In this document: positions 52,395-61,297 of the stretch, one piece after another
How the letters are laid out: each line of letters opens with the position of its first letter
Numbering within the stretch: the first letter of the stretch is position 1
Assembly (NCBI GenBank): GCA_002706085.1
Contig: PAJO01000022.1
Coordinates: 1-61,857, forward strand
Length of the DNA stretch: 61,857 bases
DNA from: Alcanivoracaceae bacterium
GTDB lineage: Bacteria; Pseudomonadota; Gammaproteobacteria; Pseudomonadales; Alcanivoracaceae
Direction: 5' to 3'
Notes under the pieces: generated by a model
What the model was told of the DNA's origin: nothing
The model's input: the letters and a program-made list of their open reading frames with translations, nothing else
Databases searched by the model: none
Translations under genes and position numbers: made by a program

Positions 52395-55300
52395 ATGTTA
52401 CTGCTACGGAAATATGTGCCTGTTTTGTATGTGGCTTTTGGCCTGTCTGTATTGAATGCCTATGCAGACGATACGGAAATCTTTTTCTCTGATGCGGATG
52501 CAGATGTCAACCAGAACGCGCCTGCCGCGAATGTCATGGTCTTGCTTGATTCGTCAGGCAGTATGGATTACTGCGAAGATAGAAACTGCGACGATGATGA
52601 ACAGACCCGAATGGAAATGACCAAGCAGGCATTCAGTGACATGGTGGATGCTCTGCCAGATAGGGTGAATCTTGGATTGGGGCGTTTTTACGATGGCCGC
52701 GAGGGGCAAGTTATCTTCCCCGTCTCGGAAATGTCAGCGGGTGGTCGTGCTGCGATCAAATATACCGTTAACGAGATTGACCCTACTGGCGGTACGCCGA
52801 CTTACACTGCCTATAATGAAATGGCCAAGTATATGCTGGGGGAGGATGCCATTACCTCAGACAGGTTTCCCACATCGGCTTGCGTCAATATGGAGGTGAT
52901 CCCGAATTGCGAGTGGCTGCCGGTGAGCAGTGGGGGGGGCTATGAATACGAGGGACCCTGGATTAGCGCTCCTGCACTGACAAGCTGCGGGTCGTTGCCT
53001 GCGGAATATGAACATTATGATTGTCGGTACGATTACGGGAGTTACCAGCCGATTGCGGGTACCTGTGATACGGAAGACGATTCCTGTGAGCCGCGATACG
53101 AAGGGGCATTTGAAGATATTGACGGAAGTTGTAATGCTTCTGAGGACTACTGTGAAGTTAAGGAATGGAGTGCGTTTGGACCTTGGGGGGAAGCCGGTTG
53201 GTTTGATGACGACTATGTTTGCTCCAATTATGAGAAGAATCGGGGATGGTGCCGTGAGGATACTAAAACGTCGAGACGGTGTTCTTGGTTTGGTTGCAGG
53301 AATGTAACGGAATACCGCAAACAGACCGCTGAGTCTTTTCGTCGGAAAGCGCCAGTTTATTACGAGCGAAGCAAAACGATTCAGGTGCGTGCTGTGAAGC
53401 TGGAGCAGGTGTGTGGCACCCCAACAGCGGTATGTAAGGGCTATGCCTCTATTTCAAATGATGGGAAGTACCTGTCGCCGATGAATGCGGGGAATCAGTG
53501 CGAACGTAATTATATCGTGATGATGACGGATGGTGAGCCCAATGGGGATACTCGTATCGATGATAATCCGGATGATGATCGGTTGCCGGATTGTGACGAT
53601 GCTCAGATAGATCGTTATGGCGACTTGACGGAGTCAGGCAGCTATAGCTGTCAGTACAAATTGTCTGAAGCGATGAATCAGAGCAAGTATGAAGAGCATC
53701 AGCGGATCAAGACCTATACGGTTGGCCTCTATATGGATGAGAACCAACTGGGTAGTGACAGTTATGTTTACCTGGATGATGTGGCAGAAGTTGGCGGTGG
53801 CGAGGCATTTAATGCTGACTCTGGTGCGGCGCTGGCCAGTGCTTTCATGAAGATTGTGGATCTGGTGGATGAGCAGTCCCGTTCTGTGTCGTCTCCCGGT
53901 GTCGCAGTAAACCAGATGAACCGCTTTGAGCACCTTGATCAGCTGTACTACTCCATTTTTCAGCCTGCCATCAGCAGTTTTTGGGATGGAAACCTGAAGA
54001 AGTATGAACTGGTGGGTTCCGAGATTCATGGCCAGACCGGTAACGCGGTGAGCGATAACACCGGTTACTTTAGCGCGACCTCCAAGAGCTTCTGGAGTGA
54101 TGAAACCGATGGCTATGATGCGACCAAGGGCGGTGCCCGTGGTGAGCTGGATGACGAAGGCCACAGGCTTTTCTACACAGATGCAGATACCCGCACCAAT
54201 ACCACCCTGCCACGTATCGATTGGACCAAGCTGGATACAGATGAAGGCAAGCCGAAAACTTTCTTTGGTCTGGCTGCAGGAGCCAGTGATGAGACGGTCG
54301 AGGACTTTATCAGCAAGATGAGGACACTGTGGGCGGACCCCATGCACAGTGTGCCTGTACTGGTGAACTATGGCAGTGCCGGGCAGGATGCTGATGATCA
54401 GAATAACGTGGTTTTTGTCTCTACCAATGCGGGCATGCTCCACGCGATTGATGCAAAAGATGGCTCTGAAAAATTCACTTTTATGCCGTATGAATTTATT
54501 ACCCAGGCGGATAATTTCACCATCAACCGTCCAGGGCTGGTCGACAACAAACGTCAGTTGTATGGCCTGGATGGTAGCTGGGTCGCCTGGCGTCGTCCTG
54601 GAGCGACCGCAGCGAGCGCGCCGAGTGCGGTCTACCTGTATGGCGGCATGCGCCGTGGTGGTCGTAGCTATTACGCGCTGGATGTATCCAATGTGAATGC
54701 ACCGAAGCTCAAGTGGCAAATTAACGGTGGCAGTGGCGATTTCGAACATATGGGGCAGACCTGGTCGACCCCGACCCTGACCCAGGTGCGTGTTGGCGAT
54801 GCTCTTGTTCCAGTGCTGGTCTTCGGCGGGGGCTACAGTTCCAGCGATCATGACCGGACGCGGGACTACGATGCAGAAGATCGCAGTAATGAAGACGAAA
54901 TGGGTAATGCGATTTATATGGTGAATGCCAATACTGGCGATCTGGTCTGGTCGGCTACAGGTGATACCGTTTCTGCCATGAAATGGGCGGTGCCAGGCTC
55001 GATCTCGGTTGTCGACAAGAATCTGGATGGTGTTGCCGATCACCTGTATTTCGGGGATCTGGGTGGCCAGGTGTTCCGGGTGGATATTGACCAGAGCGGT
55101 GGCAAGTCCATGGCAGTGCATCGTCTGGCCGATTTCGGTGGTGATGATGAGGACAATCGACGCTTCTACGAAGCTCCTGCGATCACTTACGTGAAAGAAG
55201 GATTTAACGAAGTGCTGTATGTTGCGATCGGTTCCGGTTACCGGGCCCATCCGAAAGATAAAGAGACAGAAGAAGCCTTCTTTGTGTTCCGTGATGAAAA

Positions 55301-55799
55301 GGCGTTCAACAATCCTTCCGCGCCTGACAAGGTATTGTCGCTGGGCGATCTGAGTGAGATTTCTCGCACAGGCAGTGAAGGTGCAGATACCACCAAGGAT
55401 GGCTGGTTCTACAAGCTCGATATCCTGGATGGTGAGAAGGCACTGTCGTCTCCTTCCGTTATCAATGGCATTGTACGTTTCAGTACCTATTCTCCGGTGG
55501 CGAGCACCAGCCCGGACAATATCTGCGCCGTCAGCCTGGGGACGTCGTTCATTCACACCGTTAACCTGAGTGACGGTTCTCCGGCGGCGACGAATGACGG
55601 AAGCGTTTCAGACAGCCGAAGCCAGGAGTTGAAGCAACAAACATTGCCGCCGACACCGGTATTGCTGACCAACGAAGACGGCGAGGTCAAGGTGGTTGTG
55701 GGCACCGAGGTGGTGGGTGACGATACCCTTGGCAATATGGGGCTTCGCAAAACCCGCTGGTACCAGATGTCAGAAGATACTGCGGCCCCGAGTCCGTAA
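52395..55799 (+). CDS. pilY1: Type IV pilus tip adhesin and assembly protein PilY1
   Basis: Large secreted protein of 1134 residues with signal peptide MLLLRKYVPVLYVAFGLSVLNAYA. An N-terminal von Willebrand A domain has an intact MIDAS motif (VMVLLDSSGSMD, about residue 47). The domain is interrupted after residue 150 by a cysteine-rich insert to about residue 370, then continues with RNYIVMMTDGEPNGD. The C-terminal half is the PilY1 beta-propeller, with a calcium loop DKNLDGVAD (residues 874-882). It is involved in pilus priming, retraction control and surface sensing in Pseudomonas. No pilY2 follows. The gene is 12 bases before pilE. Confidence 0.92.
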   Translation: MLLLRKYVPVLYVAFGLSVLNAYADDTEIFFSDADADVNQNAPAANVMVLLDSSGSMDYCEDRNCDDDEQTRMEMTKQAFSDMVDALPDRVNLGLGRFYDGREGQVIFPVSEMSAGGRAAIKYTVNEIDPTGGTPTYTAYNEMAKYMLGEDAITSDRFPTSACVNMEVIPNCEWLPVSSGGGYEYEGPWISAPALTSCGSLPAEYEHYDCRYDYGSYQPIAGTCDTEDDSCEPRYEGAFEDIDGSCNASEDYCEVKEWSAFGPWGEAGWFDDDYVCSNYEKNRGWCREDTKTSRRCSWFGCRNVTEYRKQTAESFRRKAPVYYERSKTIQVRAVKLEQVCGTPTAVCKGYASISNDGKYLSPMNAGNQCERNYIVMMTDGEPNGDTRIDDNPDDDRLPDCDDAQIDRYGDLTESGSYSCQYKLSEAMNQSKYEEHQRIKTYTVGLYMDENQLGSDSYVYLDDVAEVGGGEAFNADSGAALASAFMKIVDLVDEQSRSVSSPGVAVNQMNRFEHLDQLYYSIFQPAISSFWDGNLKKYELVGSEIHGQTGNAVSDNTGYFSATSKSFWSDETDGYDATKGGARGELDDEGHRLFYTDADTRTNTTLPRIDWTKLDTDEGKPKTFFGLAAGASDETVEDFISKMRTLWADPMHSVPVLVNYGSAGQDADDQNNVVFVSTNAGMLHAIDAKDGSEKFTFMPYEFITQADNFTINRPGLVDNKRQLYGLDGSWVAWRRPGATAASAPSAVYLYGGMRRGGRSYYALDVSNVNAPKLKWQINGGSGDFEHMGQTWSTPTLTQVRVGDALVPVLVFGGGYSSSDHDRTRDYDAEDRSNEDEMGNAIYMVNANTGDLVWSATGDTVSAMKWAVPGSISVVDKNLDGVADHLYFGDLGGQVFRVDIDQSGGKSMAVHRLADFGGDDEDNRRFYEAPAITYVKEGFNEVLYVAIGSGYRAHPKDKETEEAFFVFRDEKAFNNPSAPDKVLSLGDLSEISRTGSEGADTTKDGWFYKLDILDGEKALSSPSVINGIVRFSTYSPVASTSPDNICAVSLGTSFIHTVNLSDGSPAATNDGSVSDSRSQELKQQTLPPTPVLLTNEDGEVKVVVGTEVVGDDTLGNMGLRKTRWYQMSEDTAAPSP

Positions 55800-55811
55800 G
55801 GAGATACTGTC

Positions 55812-56243
55812 ATGACAGAGTCTGGACTGAATGGCCAGCGAGGCTTTACTCTGATCGAGCTCTTTATTGTGGTGCTGATTATAGCGGTATTGGCGGCGGT
55901 GGCGTTTCCTAGTTATACGGCCCATGTCCAATCAAGCCGCCAGGCTGCTGTGCAAGGGCAGCTTATGGATGTGGCTGCAGCACTGGAAGCCTTTCGTGCA
56001 CGTAATTTTTCCTACAATGGGGCGGCAGCCGATGCCGCCATTACGTCCCGTACGGTGAATGAGTTCTATGCGGTCACTGTGACGGTGCCTGCCGGTGATC
56101 TACAGAGCTACACGATCAAGGCAGAGCCGCTCTCTACCAAAAATATGAAAGGGACGGAGACTTTCATGATCAACGAACTGGGAGAGACCTGTATGAAAGT
56201 GGCAGCAAGCTGTTCAATGTCGACAGACCCTTCCTGGAAATAG
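55812..56243 (+). CDS. pilE: Type IV minor pilin PilE
   Basis: 143-residue pilin with prepilin site GQRGFTLIELFIVVLIIAVLAAVAFPSYTAHVQSSRQ. The C-terminus has a cysteine pair (GETCMKVAASCSMS), which would form the disulfide loop. AAGGAG lies eight bases before the ATG. It is last in the minor pilin run and resembles Pseudomonas PilE rather than the major pilin PilA, because of its position and length. A terminator follows. Confidence 0.88.
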   Translation: MTESGLNGQRGFTLIELFIVVLIIAVLAAVAFPSYTAHVQSSRQAAVQGQLMDVAAALEAFRARNFSYNGAAADAAITSRTVNEFYAVTVTVPAGDLQSYTIKAEPLSTKNMKGTETFMINELGETCMKVAASCSMSTDPSWK

Positions 56244-56248
56244 GCAGG

Positions 56249-56288
56249 ACCGCATGGCTGGAACTCTGGCTATGCGGTTTGTTTTTTA
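56249..56288 (+). terminator. Intrinsic terminator of the minor pilin operon
   Basis: ACCGCATGGC and GCTATGCGGT arms (one G-U pair) with a loop of about 10 bases, followed by TTGTTTTTT. It lies six bases after the pilE stop. Confidence 0.8.
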
Positions 56289-56804
56289 TTCAGGGCAATC
56301 ACTCACCGGAACAGTTTCCAGTCGGGTGCGTCCTATCCAGTTCATAACCAGCCTTTTGGCGGCCCTGTCATTGCAGATGTAAAAACTGCCGTTTTGAAAG
56401 TGGCTGATGCCGTAACGGTTAAAGACCAGGGCATCCCCCCGAAAGCGTTTCCAGTGTAGCCGGGTATTTCCGGGGAGCTGGTACTCCTCAACGATCTCTT
56501 GTTCCTCCAGGTCCTGATTGCCGTTGCTATCCTCTCCGGTGATCAGTCTTTGGCTGGTATCGAATTTCAGACAGCCGCTGTTTCCTGAGCACACCATGCG
56601 CTGGCTGTGGCTGCTCATGGCTTCCGCTCTGGCTTTGAGGATGAGGTTGTTGATGGTGTAGGCAGCACTGATGACCTGATACCTGGGCACCAGCTGGGTA
56701 ATGACACTGTGTGAGAGGGTCAGGAGAACGAGCAGCAGGGACGTTGCGGTGAGCATTTCGATCAGGGTAAAGCCCTTGTTGGTACCTGGTAGGGGGGGAT
56801 GCAT
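56286..56804 (-). CDS. fimT: Type IV pseudopilin FimT-like
   Basis: 172-residue pilin-like protein with prepilin site TNKGFTLIEMLTATSLLLVLLTLSHSVITQL, glutamate at position five. The globular GspH-type domain has paired cysteines (MVCSGNSGCLKFD and a C-terminal YICNDR...VSDCPE). In Pseudomonas fimT lies next to fimU on the same strand. Here a FimT-like gene is on the opposite strand between pilE and thiO. AGGAG is about ten bases before the ATG. The exact identity (FimT or another GspH-type) is uncertain. Confidence 0.8.
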   Translation of the reverse strand: MHPPLPGTNKGFTLIEMLTATSLLLVLLTLSHSVITQLVPRYQVISAAYTINNLILKARAEAMSSHSQRMVCSGNSGCLKFDTSQRLITGEDSNGNQDLEEQEIVEEYQLPGNTRLHWKRFRGDALVFNRYGISHFQNGSFYICNDRAAKRLVMNWIGRTRLETVPVSDCPE

Positions 56805-56910
56805 GGTTCCATGACTCCTGCTGCGGGTTGCAGGAAAGGCTAGCCGGGTTTTTTGGGGTTGCCTGTGGTACGGTTGCCTCTCTTTCTGTCAGTCATTGCC
56901 GTCTATTCAC

Positions 56911-58017
56911 ATGTCAGATGTTCTTATTCTTGGTGGGGGAATTGTTGGCCTGCTGAGTGCGCTTGAGCTTACCCAGCGTGGACGAAAGGTCACAATTGTG
57001 GATGGAGGCAGCCCCCCTGCTTCCTGGGCTGGAGGTGGGATCCTCTCTCCCTTGCATGCCTGGCGGTGCTCCAGATTCCTGAACCAGCTCACGGTTGACG
57101 GCGTTGCGCGTTATCGTCGGCTGGTCGATATGCTGGAATCCGGGGGATACACCCAAACGGGGGGCTTGTTGAATCAGGGCGGGATGTGGGTTCAAGGCCT
57201 GGAAGACGAATTGGATGATGCCTCCCGATGGGCAACCTCGTGGGGGGTGGAGCATGCCTTTATGTCTTCAGCTGACATCCCCGGGAAGCTTGTGAGAAAA
57301 GACTTGCAAGGCATTTTTTTTCCGGGACTGGGCAATGTTCGTAATCCCGGCCTGTTAAAAGCACTGCGGGCCTATTTGTGCGACAGGGGCGTGGTAATGG
57401 AGCACGCCAATGTTTCTGCGGTTTCAAGCGTGGAGAAGGGGGCGCATGTTGCTGCGGTAGATGGCCGGCAATGGCGTGCTGATCAGGCGGTCATCTGTGC
57501 TGGCTTCGGGACAGCGGGGCTTCTGGAAAAGATGGGGGTGTCGCTGCCGTTATTTCCAGCCAAGGGAGAAATGCTCCTGTATCAGCTGTCTCCCGGCGAT
57601 GTGTCTGCGGTCATGCTGACAGATGAGGGCTATTTAATCCCCAGGAATGACGGTGCTGTGTTGGTAGGATCGACGTTACGCAAGGGGGACGCCAGTCATT
57701 ACCCTACGGTGGCAGGTCGATATGCGCTGGAACGGCTGGCGCAGCAGTTGATGCCTGGGTTAGTCGAGACCAAACCCTGTTATCACTGGGCAGGGGTCCG
57801 CCCTGGCTGTGACCGGGATTACCCTTATCTCGGCCCTCTGCCGCACGCCAATGGTATCTATGTGGCGACGGGACATTACCGGAATGGCCTTGTGGCAGCC
57901 CCTGCGAGCGCAGAGCTGTTGGTGCAAGGGATGTGCGGCGAGTCTCCCTTTGTGGACCCCTCGCCCTACTCTGTGCCCTCGTCGTCGCGATCCAGCTCCA
58001 GCTTCTTGAGGCGGTAG
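56911..58017 (+). CDS. thiO: FAD-dependent glycine oxidase ThiO-like
   Basis: 368-residue DAO-family flavoenzyme. The FAD motif is MSDVLILGGGIVGLLSALELTQRG. Other typical segments are PPASWAGGGILSPLHAW, VICAGFGTAGLLEK and the C-terminal HWAGVRPGCDRDYPYLGPLP with GHYRNGLVAAPASAELL. In thiamine synthesis it makes dehydroglycine for the thiazole ring. Position beside pilR matches thiO of Pseudomonas. The ATG has no clear Shine-Dalgarno. Its last 52 bases overlap the 3' end of pilR on the other strand, giving a low-complexity serine tail. Confidence 0.88.
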   Translation: MSDVLILGGGIVGLLSALELTQRGRKVTIVDGGSPPASWAGGGILSPLHAWRCSRFLNQLTVDGVARYRRLVDMLESGGYTQTGGLLNQGGMWVQGLEDELDDASRWATSWGVEHAFMSSADIPGKLVRKDLQGIFFPGLGNVRNPGLLKALRAYLCDRGVVMEHANVSAVSSVEKGAHVAAVDGRQWRADQAVICAGFGTAGLLEKMGVSLPLFPAKGEMLLYQLSPGDVSAVMLTDEGYLIPRNDGAVLVGSTLRKGDASHYPTVAGRYALERLAQQLMPGLVETKPCYHWAGVRPGCDRDYPYLGPLPHANGIYVATGHYRNGLVAAPASAELLVQGMCGESPFVDPSPYSVPSSSRSSSSFLRR

Positions 58018-59354
58018 CGCAGAGACCGAAAGGTCATGCCCAGTTTTTTTGCTGCAGCCGTTCGATTCCAATGCGTTGCATCAAGTGCTTTCAGAATCTC
58101 GGTTTTCTCGATGTCCTGGAGGTAATCTTCCAGCGGTTGTCGGGGGGGGCGTTCTGCCGCGTTGCCGTGGTTGCCTGCTATTGCGGTGAATTCCGTGGCG
58201 GCCGTGGGGACGTCCTGTAAACGCAAATGCTCCTTGTCGATGACGGGGCCATCACAGAGAGTCAGTGCTCGTTCAAGCGTGTTCTCCAGTTCCCGAACAT
58301 TGCCAGGGAAGGCATAACTGCACAGGCTTTTGAGTGCAGACGAGCTGACTGCCGGAGTAGAAATTTCCCACGCCTGACTCAGGCGTTGCAGTATGTGCTC
58401 CACCAGACTTGGAATATCTTCCTGGCGTTCTCGCAATGGCGGGACGTGGGCCTCAATGACATTAAGGCGGTAAAAGAGATCTTGGCGGAATCGTCCTTCC
58501 GCCATTTCTCTGGCGAGATCTTTATGGGTGGCGCAAAGAATGCGAAGGTTTACCTGGAATTCTTTTGCTTCGCCAACGGGCCGGACGGATTTTTCTTGAA
58601 TGGCGCGCAATAGTTTTACCTGCATATGCAAGGGAAGGTCGGCGACTTCATCAAGGAAAAGAGTGCCTCCATCGGCTTCCCGGAATAACCCTTTGCGATC
58701 CTCTACGGCACCGGTAAAGGCTCCTTTGCGGTGACCAAAAAATTCGCTTTCCATCAATTCAGAAGGAATCGCACCGCAGTTAACGGCAACAAATGGCCGC
58801 TCCCGGCGAGGGCCAAGGGAGTGGATCAGTCGTGCGATGCGCTCCTTGCCGCTGCCGGACTCACCACTGATATAAATAGGAGCCTGGCTGCGGGCAAGTT
58901 TGCGGACCTGCTCCTTCAGGGCTTTCATGGCGGGGGCGTCACCGATGAGGTTGTCTTCCTCATCAGAGTGTTCTTCTGTCTCGCTGATGCCCAGACCGTC
59001 TTCTATCAGCAGGCGCAACCTGTCAAGTGCAACCGGTTTGGAAATGAAGTCATAGGCGCCGAATTTCATGGCTTCTGTTGCCGTTTCCATATTGCCGTAG
59101 GCGGTAATGACGGCGGTTGGCATATGTGGACAGTGGCGGGAAATGTATTGCAGCAGTTCCAGCCCTGTTCCGTCCCCCAGATTCATGTCGGTCAGACACA
59201 GATCGAACGAGCTGGAACCCAATTTCTCTTTGGCGGCAGCAAGGTTTTCGGCAGCAGTGGCTTTCAGCTTCATCCGTCCCAGGGTAATCACGAGAAGCTC
59301 GCGAAGGTCGGCTTCGTCATCAACTACCAGTACATGGGGTGTCTCGGCACTCAT
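57966..59354 (-). CDS. pilR: Sigma-54-dependent response regulator PilR
   Basis: 462-residue NtrC-type activator of pilin transcription (Pseudomonas PilR about 445). The receiver domain has the phosphoacceptor Asp in DLCLTDMNLGDGTGLELL. The AAA+ domain has Walker A GESGSGKE, the sigma-54 loop GAFTGA and DEVADLPLHMQ. A Fis-type helix-turn-helix ends the protein (HWNRTAAAKKLGMTFRSLRYRLKKL). The gene lies 11 bases after pilS and is probably co-transcribed with it. The pilA target is not in this window. Confidence 0.95.
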   Translation of the reverse strand: MSAETPHVLVVDDEADLRELLVITLGRMKLKATAAENLAAAKEKLGSSSFDLCLTDMNLGDGTGLELLQYISRHCPHMPTAVITAYGNMETATEAMKFGAYDFISKPVALDRLRLLIEDGLGISETEEHSDEEDNLIGDAPAMKALKEQVRKLARSQAPIYISGESGSGKERIARLIHSLGPRRERPFVAVNCGAIPSELMESEFFGHRKGAFTGAVEDRKGLFREADGGTLFLDEVADLPLHMQVKLLRAIQEKSVRPVGEAKEFQVNLRILCATHKDLAREMAEGRFRQDLFYRLNVIEAHVPPLRERQEDIPSLVEHILQRLSQAWEISTPAVSSSALKSLCSYAFPGNVRELENTLERALTLCDGPVIDKEHLRLQDVPTAATEFTAIAGNHGNAAERPPRQPLEDYLQDIEKTEILKALDATHWNRTAAAKKLGMTFRSLRYRLKKLELDRDDEGTE

Positions 59355-59365
59355 AAATGGCCCCG

Positions 59366-60919
59366 TTATTGAAATTGTCGTTGCGGGTGGGCGAAGGTTA
59401 TCACAAAGGATGCGCCATCCGGGTGGTCCTCAAGGTCCAGCGTCGCCTGGTTGGCATGACAGAGTTCACGGCACAAATATAAACCCAGTCCATTGCCGTC
59501 ACTGGCGGTGGTGAAAAAGGGCTCAAAAAGATAGCGGGCAGCTTCTTCGCTGATGCCATTACCGTTATCGCGAATGCGCAGCCAGGGTAACCCGGTGCGA
59601 TCATGGTGCCCGCAGGAAAGCTGGATGCGGCAGTCCTCGCCGCCATGTTTGATGGCATTGGCGATCAGGTTGTCGATGACCTGGGTAAGTTGATTGGTAT
59701 CAAAGCGAACCTCAACCTCGCTACCGCAGGTCAGAGAAATATGCGCCTGCGTAGCATTGAGCTTCCAGTTTTCCAGGTGTTGGCCAAGGAGCCGGTTGAG
59801 CGGGAAGCGCTCAGCATTACCTTTCCCTCGCCGGGACAGGTCCAGCACATCATGGATAATGGTGTTCACACGGGTGACGTGGTTGCGGATGATAGTCAGC
59901 AGTTGCCTGTCTTCTTCGCTGGGGGAGCCTTCCAGCAACAAGTCTGAGGCATGGTTGATTGCGCTCAGTGGGTTTCTGATTTCATGGGCCAGGGTGGCAG
60001 ACAGGCGGCCCAGAGAAGCCAGATTCATTTGCTGAGCTTCCTGTGCGACCCGTGCGGTGTCTTCCAGAAAGAGCAGCGTGAGGGATTCGTGGCCGGTTTC
60101 CAGTTGGGCAAAGCGGGGGCTGAGTAACGGGCTTTGTTCGGAAACTTTCAATGTGGAATGCGGCAGTAGCGGATTGCCTTGCCAACGCTGATATCGTTCA
60201 TAAAGAGCGCCGGGGAGCTTGTTGCCCCGCATGGCAATATTGAAAAGATTATCGGCAGCTTCATTCGACATGAGTACCTGTTGCTGTTCATCAAACACGA
60301 GAATGCCGGTTCGCATTCGTTGCACAATTTGTTCGTTAAGCGCTTCCAGGCGTTCAATGGCTACCCGTTGGTGTCTGGCAATTTGTTCGCTGTGCTCCAG
60401 TCGGACTGCAATCTGCTGGATAATGACGGAGATCATGAAAAAGGCGATGCCAAGCAGGCCTGATTCAGTAAGCGCAAAAGGTGAGCTGAGCTGCGTCTGG
60501 ATGGAAAAGTAGAATTGCTCGAACATGACTGACAAGGTTGCCAGGGCAGCGATCAGATAGCCGAGCCGACCTCGGAGCAGAATATTCCCTGCTGCTACAG
60601 TGACCAGTAGCAATACCGCCAGCCCGCCTTCCAGTCCCCCACTAGAGTGGACTACCAGTGTCAGCATCAGAAGATCTGCAATCAGGGAGGCCGGTTCTGC
60701 CCAGCCAGGGAATGCTCGCAGGTGATGCCTGAAATCCAGAGTGGTGGAAGCAAGGGTCAGACCCAAGTAAAGAAACAGGGTGATTTCAAACAGGTTGTGG
60801 GAATCGGCACCGATTACCGGTTTGTCCGGGGCGTAGTGCAACAGCATCAGCACACAGGCGATCGCAATCCGGTAAACGTTATAGATGCGGGCCGGGGTCC
60901 AACGTTGATTAGGATTCAT
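59366..60919 (-). CDS. pilS: Sensor histidine kinase PilS
   Basis: 517-residue sensor kinase of the pilin two-component system. It has six membrane helices over about residues 20-180, a PAS-like region (RMRTGILVFDEQQQVLMSNEAADNLF), the phosphoacceptor ATLAHEIRNPLSAINHASDLL and an ATPase domain (NLIANAIKHGG, IRDNGNGIS, GNGLGLYLCRELC). The start MNPNQRWTP at 60919 is chosen by family; upstream codons have no support. It overlaps the upstream small gene by 11 bases. Pseudomonas PilS senses pilin in the membrane. Confidence 0.95.
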   Translation of the reverse strand: MNPNQRWTPARIYNVYRIAIACVLMLLHYAPDKPVIGADSHNLFEITLFLYLGLTLASTTLDFRHHLRAFPGWAEPASLIADLLMLTLVVHSSGGLEGGLAVLLLVTVAAGNILLRGRLGYLIAALATLSVMFEQFYFSIQTQLSSPFALTESGLLGIAFFMISVIIQQIAVRLEHSEQIARHQRVAIERLEALNEQIVQRMRTGILVFDEQQQVLMSNEAADNLFNIAMRGNKLPGALYERYQRWQGNPLLPHSTLKVSEQSPLLSPRFAQLETGHESLTLLFLEDTARVAQEAQQMNLASLGRLSATLAHEIRNPLSAINHASDLLLEGSPSEEDRQLLTIIRNHVTRVNTIIHDVLDLSRRGKGNAERFPLNRLLGQHLENWKLNATQAHISLTCGSEVEVRFDTNQLTQVIDNLIANAIKHGGEDCRIQLSCGHHDRTGLPWLRIRDNGNGISEEAARYLFEPFFTTASDGNGLGLYLCRELCHANQATLDLEDHPDGASFVITFAHPQRQFQ

Positions 60920-61148
60920 GATGTTCCAGATACTGGCGCTGGTGATCCTGGCAGCAAAAGTGCTTGCCGTTGTGACTGAAGGCTTCGTTGGCGGGCACGT
61001 GGACACCGCATTGCTGGCACTTCAGCATGTTCTGGGACTGGGTTAGCGTCGCCGGTGGTTTGCCTTGCGGGCCGGCAAGCAGGCGTTTTGCCACTCGCCA
61101 GGCAAGGTATATCAGTGCAGCGATGATCAGCAGGCGAATCAGCCCCAT
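60909..61148 (-). CDS. PP0621-family small membrane protein
   Basis: 79-residue protein with one N-terminal membrane helix (LIRLLIIAALIYLAWRVAKRLL) and a C-terminal cysteine motif resembling a zinc ribbon (LKCQQCGVHVPANEAFSHNGKHFCCQDHQ). The family is common beside pilS in pseudomonads and has no known function. It overlaps the start of pilS by 11 bases, so it is probably the first gene of the pilSR transcript. Confidence 0.85.
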   Translation of the reverse strand: MGLIRLLIIAALIYLAWRVAKRLLAGPQGKPPATLTQSQNMLKCQQCGVHVPANEAFSHNGKHFCCQDHQRQYLEHHES

Positions 61149-61297
61149 CCTTGTCCCCTTGTTTTTATGCTGGTTGGTGCATTCATGGATTGCTGGCTAA
61201 AGAGTACAATCAGCGCTCATTTGAGGAAAGCTCGGCCCGCACAGGGTGGGGCGATCGTGGCCGGATCGGGCCAATAGTCTGAAAAGCAGGTCTTGAA

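Noticed and set aside
53634-55556. 640-codon minus-strand reading frame opposite pilY1
   Set aside because: Antisense shadow of pilY1 without motifs or a start signal.
56805-56910. Thiamine (TPP) riboswitch before thiO
   Set aside because: None of the conserved riboswitch core (such as CTGAGA and ACCTGA) is present in the 106-base gap.
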